64,000 nt of DNA from MH13 sp040219355 (lineage in GTDB: Bacteria; Pseudomonadota; Alphaproteobacteria; Rhizobiales; MH13). The notes below the pieces were generated by a model, which was not told the origin of the DNA, ran no database searches, and saw only the letters and a list, made by a program, of their open reading frames with translations. Position numbers and translations under genes: made by a program. The first letter of the stretch is position 1. Each line of letters opens with the position of its first letter. The stretch is taken from assembly GCA_040219355.1 (NCBI GenBank), contig JAVJSN010000009.1, positions 62,001 to 126,000 on the forward strand, read 5' to 3'. Positions 61,115 to 64,000 of this stretch are shown here, in pieces.

Positions 61115-62908
61115 TTAGGTGTCCAGCGCCTCAAGCTCATCAATGAAGCCGGAAATCACATTCAAACCGGCCTGCCAGAAATTTGGATCGCGCGCATCCA
61201 AACCAAACGGCGCCAACAGCTCGCCATAGGGCTTGGAGCCACCGGCCCGTAGCAGGTCCAAATAATGCTCAGTGAAGCCCTCATGAGCATTTTCGTAGCG
61301 GGCATAAAGTGCGTTCACCAGGCAATCGCCAAAGGCATAGGCATAGACGTAGAACGGCGAGTGAATGAAGTGGCCGATATAGGTCCAGAACGGACGATAC
61401 CCATCGTCGAAGCGCACCGCATCGCCGAGGCTCTCATGCTGAACAGAAATCCAAAGATCGCACAGTTGCTCTGCCGTTAACTCGCCCTGTTTGCGCGCTT
61501 CATGCACTTTGCGCTCAAATGTGTAGAATGCGATCTGGCGAACCACCGTGTTGATCATGTCCTCGACCTTGCCGGCCAAGAGACTTTTGCGCAGGGCAAC
61601 ATCATCGGTTTGCGACAGCACCGAGCGGAAGGTCAGCATCTCACCAAACACACTGGCAGTTTCTGCCAATGTCAGCGGCGTCTGCGCCATCAACGCACCC
61701 TGCTTGCCGGCCAACACCTGGTGCACGCCATGGCCAAGCTCATGGGCCAGCGTCATGACATCGCGCGTACGGCCTTGATAGTTCAGTAGGATGTAAGGAT
61801 GCGCACTTGGCACGGTGGGGTGAGAAAACGCGCCGGGTGATTTGCCCTCACGCGAGGGCGCATCAATCCAGTTCTCATCGAAGAACCGTTTACCAATGCT
61901 CGCCATTTCCGGTGAGAACCGCTGATAAGCGTCGAGCACAATGCCTTTGGCATCATCCCAGCCAATCAGCTTTTTGTCGGCGTTGGGCAGTGGAGCGTTC
62001 CGATCCCAGTAATCCAGCGCATCCTGACCCATCCATTTGGCCTTCAATGCATAATAACGGTGGGAAAGATTTGGGAAGCTGGCGCGCACTGAGGACACCA
62101 ACGCATCGACAACCTCGCCTTCAACCCGGTTGGCCAGATGGCGGCTGTCAGCAACATCCTTAAACCCGCGCCAACGGTCAGAGATTTCTTTGTCCTTGGC
62201 CAACACATTGGTGATCAGCGTGAAGGTCCGCAGCTCGCCGCCGAGGGTTTCGCTGACGGCCTCAGCAGCTGCCTTGCGTTTGGCACCGTCATTGTCCTGA
62301 AGCAATGAGAGCGTCGGCTCCAGCGACAGCGACTGGCCGTCAACGTCGAAGCGCAGACTGGCTATTGTCTCGTCGAACAGTCGGTTCCAAGCCGCCCGCC
62401 CGGTTACCGATTTCTCATGCAGCAATTGCTCCAATCGGTCTTCGAGCTGGTAGGGCTTTTCGCGCAGCGTGTCGTCGATCCACGGCTTGTAGCGCGCCAA
62501 CGCCGCATCGCCATAACCGGCAGCAAGCGCCGCATCATCCAACTTGGTGAGTTCAAGCGTGAAAAAGATAAGATGTGAGGAAGCGGTTGTCAGCTTCTCC
62601 TGGCAATCACCAAAAAACTTTGCGCGCTGCGGGTCGGTGGTGTTTTCGGAGTAGACCAAACCAGCAAATGAATAGAGCCGACCCATCAGCTCCTCAATCG
62701 CCTCATAGGTGGTGATGGCCTGCGCGAGCTTTGCCCCACCCTCTGCCAATCGGTCAGCGAGTTTGCCTTTGTACGTCGCTTCGAAAGCTTGAGAATCAGC
62801 AAGAACCTTGTCGAGGTCAGCGCTCACCTGGTGGCTTTTGATCCCCTCATAAAGGGCTGAAAGATCCCACTCTGGTAGATTTTTTAATGCTGAATCCTGC
62901 GCGGTCAT
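61115..62908 (-). CDS. pepF: Oligoendopeptidase F, M3 family
   Basis: 597 residues from MTAQDSALKNLPEWDLSALY at 62908 (an ATG 21 bases upstream is also possible). The zinc motif HELGHGVHQVLAG, with the downstream Glu in LTLAETASVFGEML, is intact, as is the M3B C-terminal PFYVYAYAFGDCLV. It degrades short cytoplasmic peptides. A MITE-like element lies 70 bp after its stop. Confidence 0.95.
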   Translation of the reverse strand: MTAQDSALKNLPEWDLSALYEGIKSHQVSADLDKVLADSQAFEATYKGKLADRLAEGGAKLAQAITTYEAIEELMGRLYSFAGLVYSENTTDPQRAKFFGDCQEKLTTASSHLIFFTLELTKLDDAALAAGYGDAALARYKPWIDDTLREKPYQLEDRLEQLLHEKSVTGRAAWNRLFDETIASLRFDVDGQSLSLEPTLSLLQDNDGAKRKAAAEAVSETLGGELRTFTLITNVLAKDKEISDRWRGFKDVADSRHLANRVEGEVVDALVSSVRASFPNLSHRYYALKAKWMGQDALDYWDRNAPLPNADKKLIGWDDAKGIVLDAYQRFSPEMASIGKRFFDENWIDAPSREGKSPGAFSHPTVPSAHPYILLNYQGRTRDVMTLAHELGHGVHQVLAGKQGALMAQTPLTLAETASVFGEMLTFRSVLSQTDDVALRKSLLAGKVEDMINTVVRQIAFYTFERKVHEARKQGELTAEQLCDLWISVQHESLGDAVRFDDGYRPFWTYIGHFIHSPFYVYAYAFGDCLVNALYARYENAHEGFTEHYLDLLRAGGSKPYGELLAPFGLDARDPNFWQAGLNVISGFIDELEALDT

Positions 62909-63126
62909 ACTCAAATTTACCTTTATCATTGGCTTTGGCGCGTAGCGGTACGCCCCACATTGTGCCCACGCAAGGGGCGTTTTTGCGCAGGTGGTAATCC
63001 GGCCTTACGAAGAAAGGTTGCAAACGGTTCTTATGCTTAATCGCCCGTTTACCCTATCGCGGCATGCTGTCCCCTATCGAAACAGGTCGATGACTCGGCC
63101 CAATGCAGTATTGCGTGGAGAAGTGC

Positions 63127-64000
63127 GTGCCCTTGCGTTCCTCAGTTCTCATTGTTGATGGTGACCCCGTACAAAGACGGCTGCTTGAAGCATCCCTGAC
63201 CCGGTTGGGCCACACGCCCATTTGCATGGAGAGCGGCCAAGACGCACTCAATTTCCTGCGTTCGCCCGAAGGCAAATCCGTTCAAGCGGTCTTGCTCGAC
63301 CTGATCATGCCGGACCTTGATGGCATGGGCGTTCTCTCGGCGCTGAAAGCTGACAACAATGCGATCCCCGTGATCGTGCAAACCTCACAAGGCTCCATTG
63401 ACACGGTTGTCTCGGCCATGAAGCTTGGTGCCAGCGACTTTGTCGTCAAACCCGTTTCGCCGGAACGTCTACGGGTTTGCTTGGCCAATGCGCTGAAGAT
63501 GAGCGCCCTGGAAGACACTGTCAGCCAGATCAAACGATCCGCTGAGGGGCGTCTCACCGTCACCGATATCATCACCCGCTCGCCTGCCATGGCCCGCGTG
63601 GTGCAACTGGCTGAACGTGCTGCCAAATCGCAGATCCCAATTTTGATTGAGGGTGAGTCAGGCGTCGGCAAAGAGATGATCGCCCGCGCGATCAAGGGCT
63701 CAAGCCCGCGACGTAACAAGTCGCTGGTCACCGTCAATTGCGGCGCCATACCTGAAAAACTCGTTGAGTCGGTACTTTTTGGCCATGAAAAAGGGGCCTT
63801 CACCGGCGCCAACGAAAAGCACATCGGCAAGTTTGCAGAAGCCCATGGCGGCACGCTGTTTCTTGATGAGATCGGCGAACTGCCGCTGGATATTCAGGTC
63901 AAACTTTTGCGCGCACTGCAAAATGGAGAGATCGATCCCATTGGTGCCAAAGCATCCTCACGCGCGGACTTCCGCCTGATCTCCGCAACCAACCGTCCGC
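63127..64000 (+). CDS. Sigma-54-dependent response regulator, N-terminal part (cut by window edge)
   Basis: At least 291 codons, running off the right end. The start is GTG at 63127 with GGAG seven bases upstream. A receiver domain (SSVLIVDGDPVQRRLLE, phospho-acceptor Asp in AVLLDLIMPDLDGMG, Lys in FVVKPVSPER) is followed by an NtrC-type AAA+ domain: Walker A GESGVGKEM, the sigma-54 contact loop GAFTGANEKH, and Walker B GGTLFLDEIGELPLD. The C-terminal HTH lies beyond the window. It activates sigma-54 promoters when phosphorylated; the cognate kinase is not visible. Confidence 0.92.
   Translation, partial: MPLRSSVLIVDGDPVQRRLLEASLTRLGHTPICMESGQDALNFLRSPEGKSVQAVLLDLIMPDLDGMGVLSALKADNNAIPVIVQTSQGSIDTVVSAMKLGASDFVVKPVSPERLRVCLANALKMSALEDTVSQIKRSAEGRLTVTDIITRSPAMARVVQLAERAAKSQIPILIEGESGVGKEMIARAIKGSSPRRNKSLVTVNCGAIPEKLVESVLFGHEKGAFTGANEKHIGKFAEAHGGTLFLDEIGELPLDIQVKLLRALQNGEIDPIGAKASSRADFRLISATNRP

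Noticed and set aside
1..64000. tRNA, rRNA, integrase or insertion sequence
   Set aside because: I looked in every gap for cloverleaf arms, GGTTCGA-type T loops and transposase motifs and saw none. A tool such as tRNAscan-SE was not run.

Overview
The window is chromosomal DNA from an alphaproteobacterium, most likely a member of the Hyphomicrobiales (Rhizobiales). No rRNA or other phylogenetic marker was compared, so this rests on gene content and order. The pointers are: a serC leader RNA, RcdA/DUF1465 beside rpmE, a TrcR/DUF1013 gene, a transhydrogenase alpha chain split in two, an aa3-type oxidase subunit IV gene upstream of it, a 6S RNA between zapA and the 5-formyl-THF cyclo-ligase gene, and the order glmM-ftsH-tilS-cpoB-pal-tolBARQ-ybgC-ruvBAC-yebC. 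GC content looks like the high 50s by eye. Almost everything is core housekeeping; there is no prophage, integrase, insertion sequence, CRISPR array, tRNA or rRNA that I can see.

Layout. 1-1475: the start of serC with its leader RNA, and an outer-membrane beta-barrel gene whose upstream region carries a CtrA-type box. 1476-13681 (minus strand): glmM, ftsH, tilS, then the Tol-Pal envelope-constriction cluster (cpoB, pal, tolB, tolA, tolR, tolQ, ybgC). A short asparaginase-like gene lies between tolB and pal, and an opposite-strand orphan gene lies between pal and cpoB. 13832-17974: an accessory block (metallophosphoesterase, two related MBL-fold hydrolases, an MFS exporter) separating ybgC from ruvB. 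18081-25706: ruvB, three small membrane proteins, ruvA, ruvC, a TauE/SafE permease, yebC, ymdB, the folate cyclo-ligase gene, 6S RNA, zapA and a DUF4164 coiled-coil gene.

25927-37578 (plus strand): central carbon metabolism (tkt, gap, pgk, fba), then a thiamine-phosphate-synthase-like gene, a Sel1-repeat protein, efp, an inositol-phosphatase gene, and a MotA/ExbB-like plus MotB/OmpA-like pair. 37720-38937: one AT-richer orphan gene with a winged-helix-like N-terminus and a HEPN-like R-x4-H motif, the best candidate in the window for an acquired, undescribed function. 38991-41951: an ABC exporter, rpmE and rcdA.

42281-49244: a mixed set of regulators and enzymes. It includes a DJ-1/PfpI protein divergent from a LysR regulator, a quinone oxidoreductase, a polytopic membrane protein followed by a two-cysteine ArsR regulator of the SqrR/BigR persulfide-sensor type, TrcR and an SDR. 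49357-64000: an acyl-CoA synthetase of the PrpE type, two DUF465 genes, purEK, rpsU, a TPR lipoprotein, the transhydrogenase operon, a UbiB-type kinase, oligoendopeptidase F and the start of a sigma-54 response regulator that runs off the window.

The non-coding signals most worth attention are three copies of a MITE-like inverted-repeat element (two side by side before the thiE-like gene, one before pepF), a candidate Hfq-type small RNA in the only gene-free stretch over 300 bp (41952-42280), CtrA-type boxes, and an in-frame membrane-anchor extension upstream of pgk.
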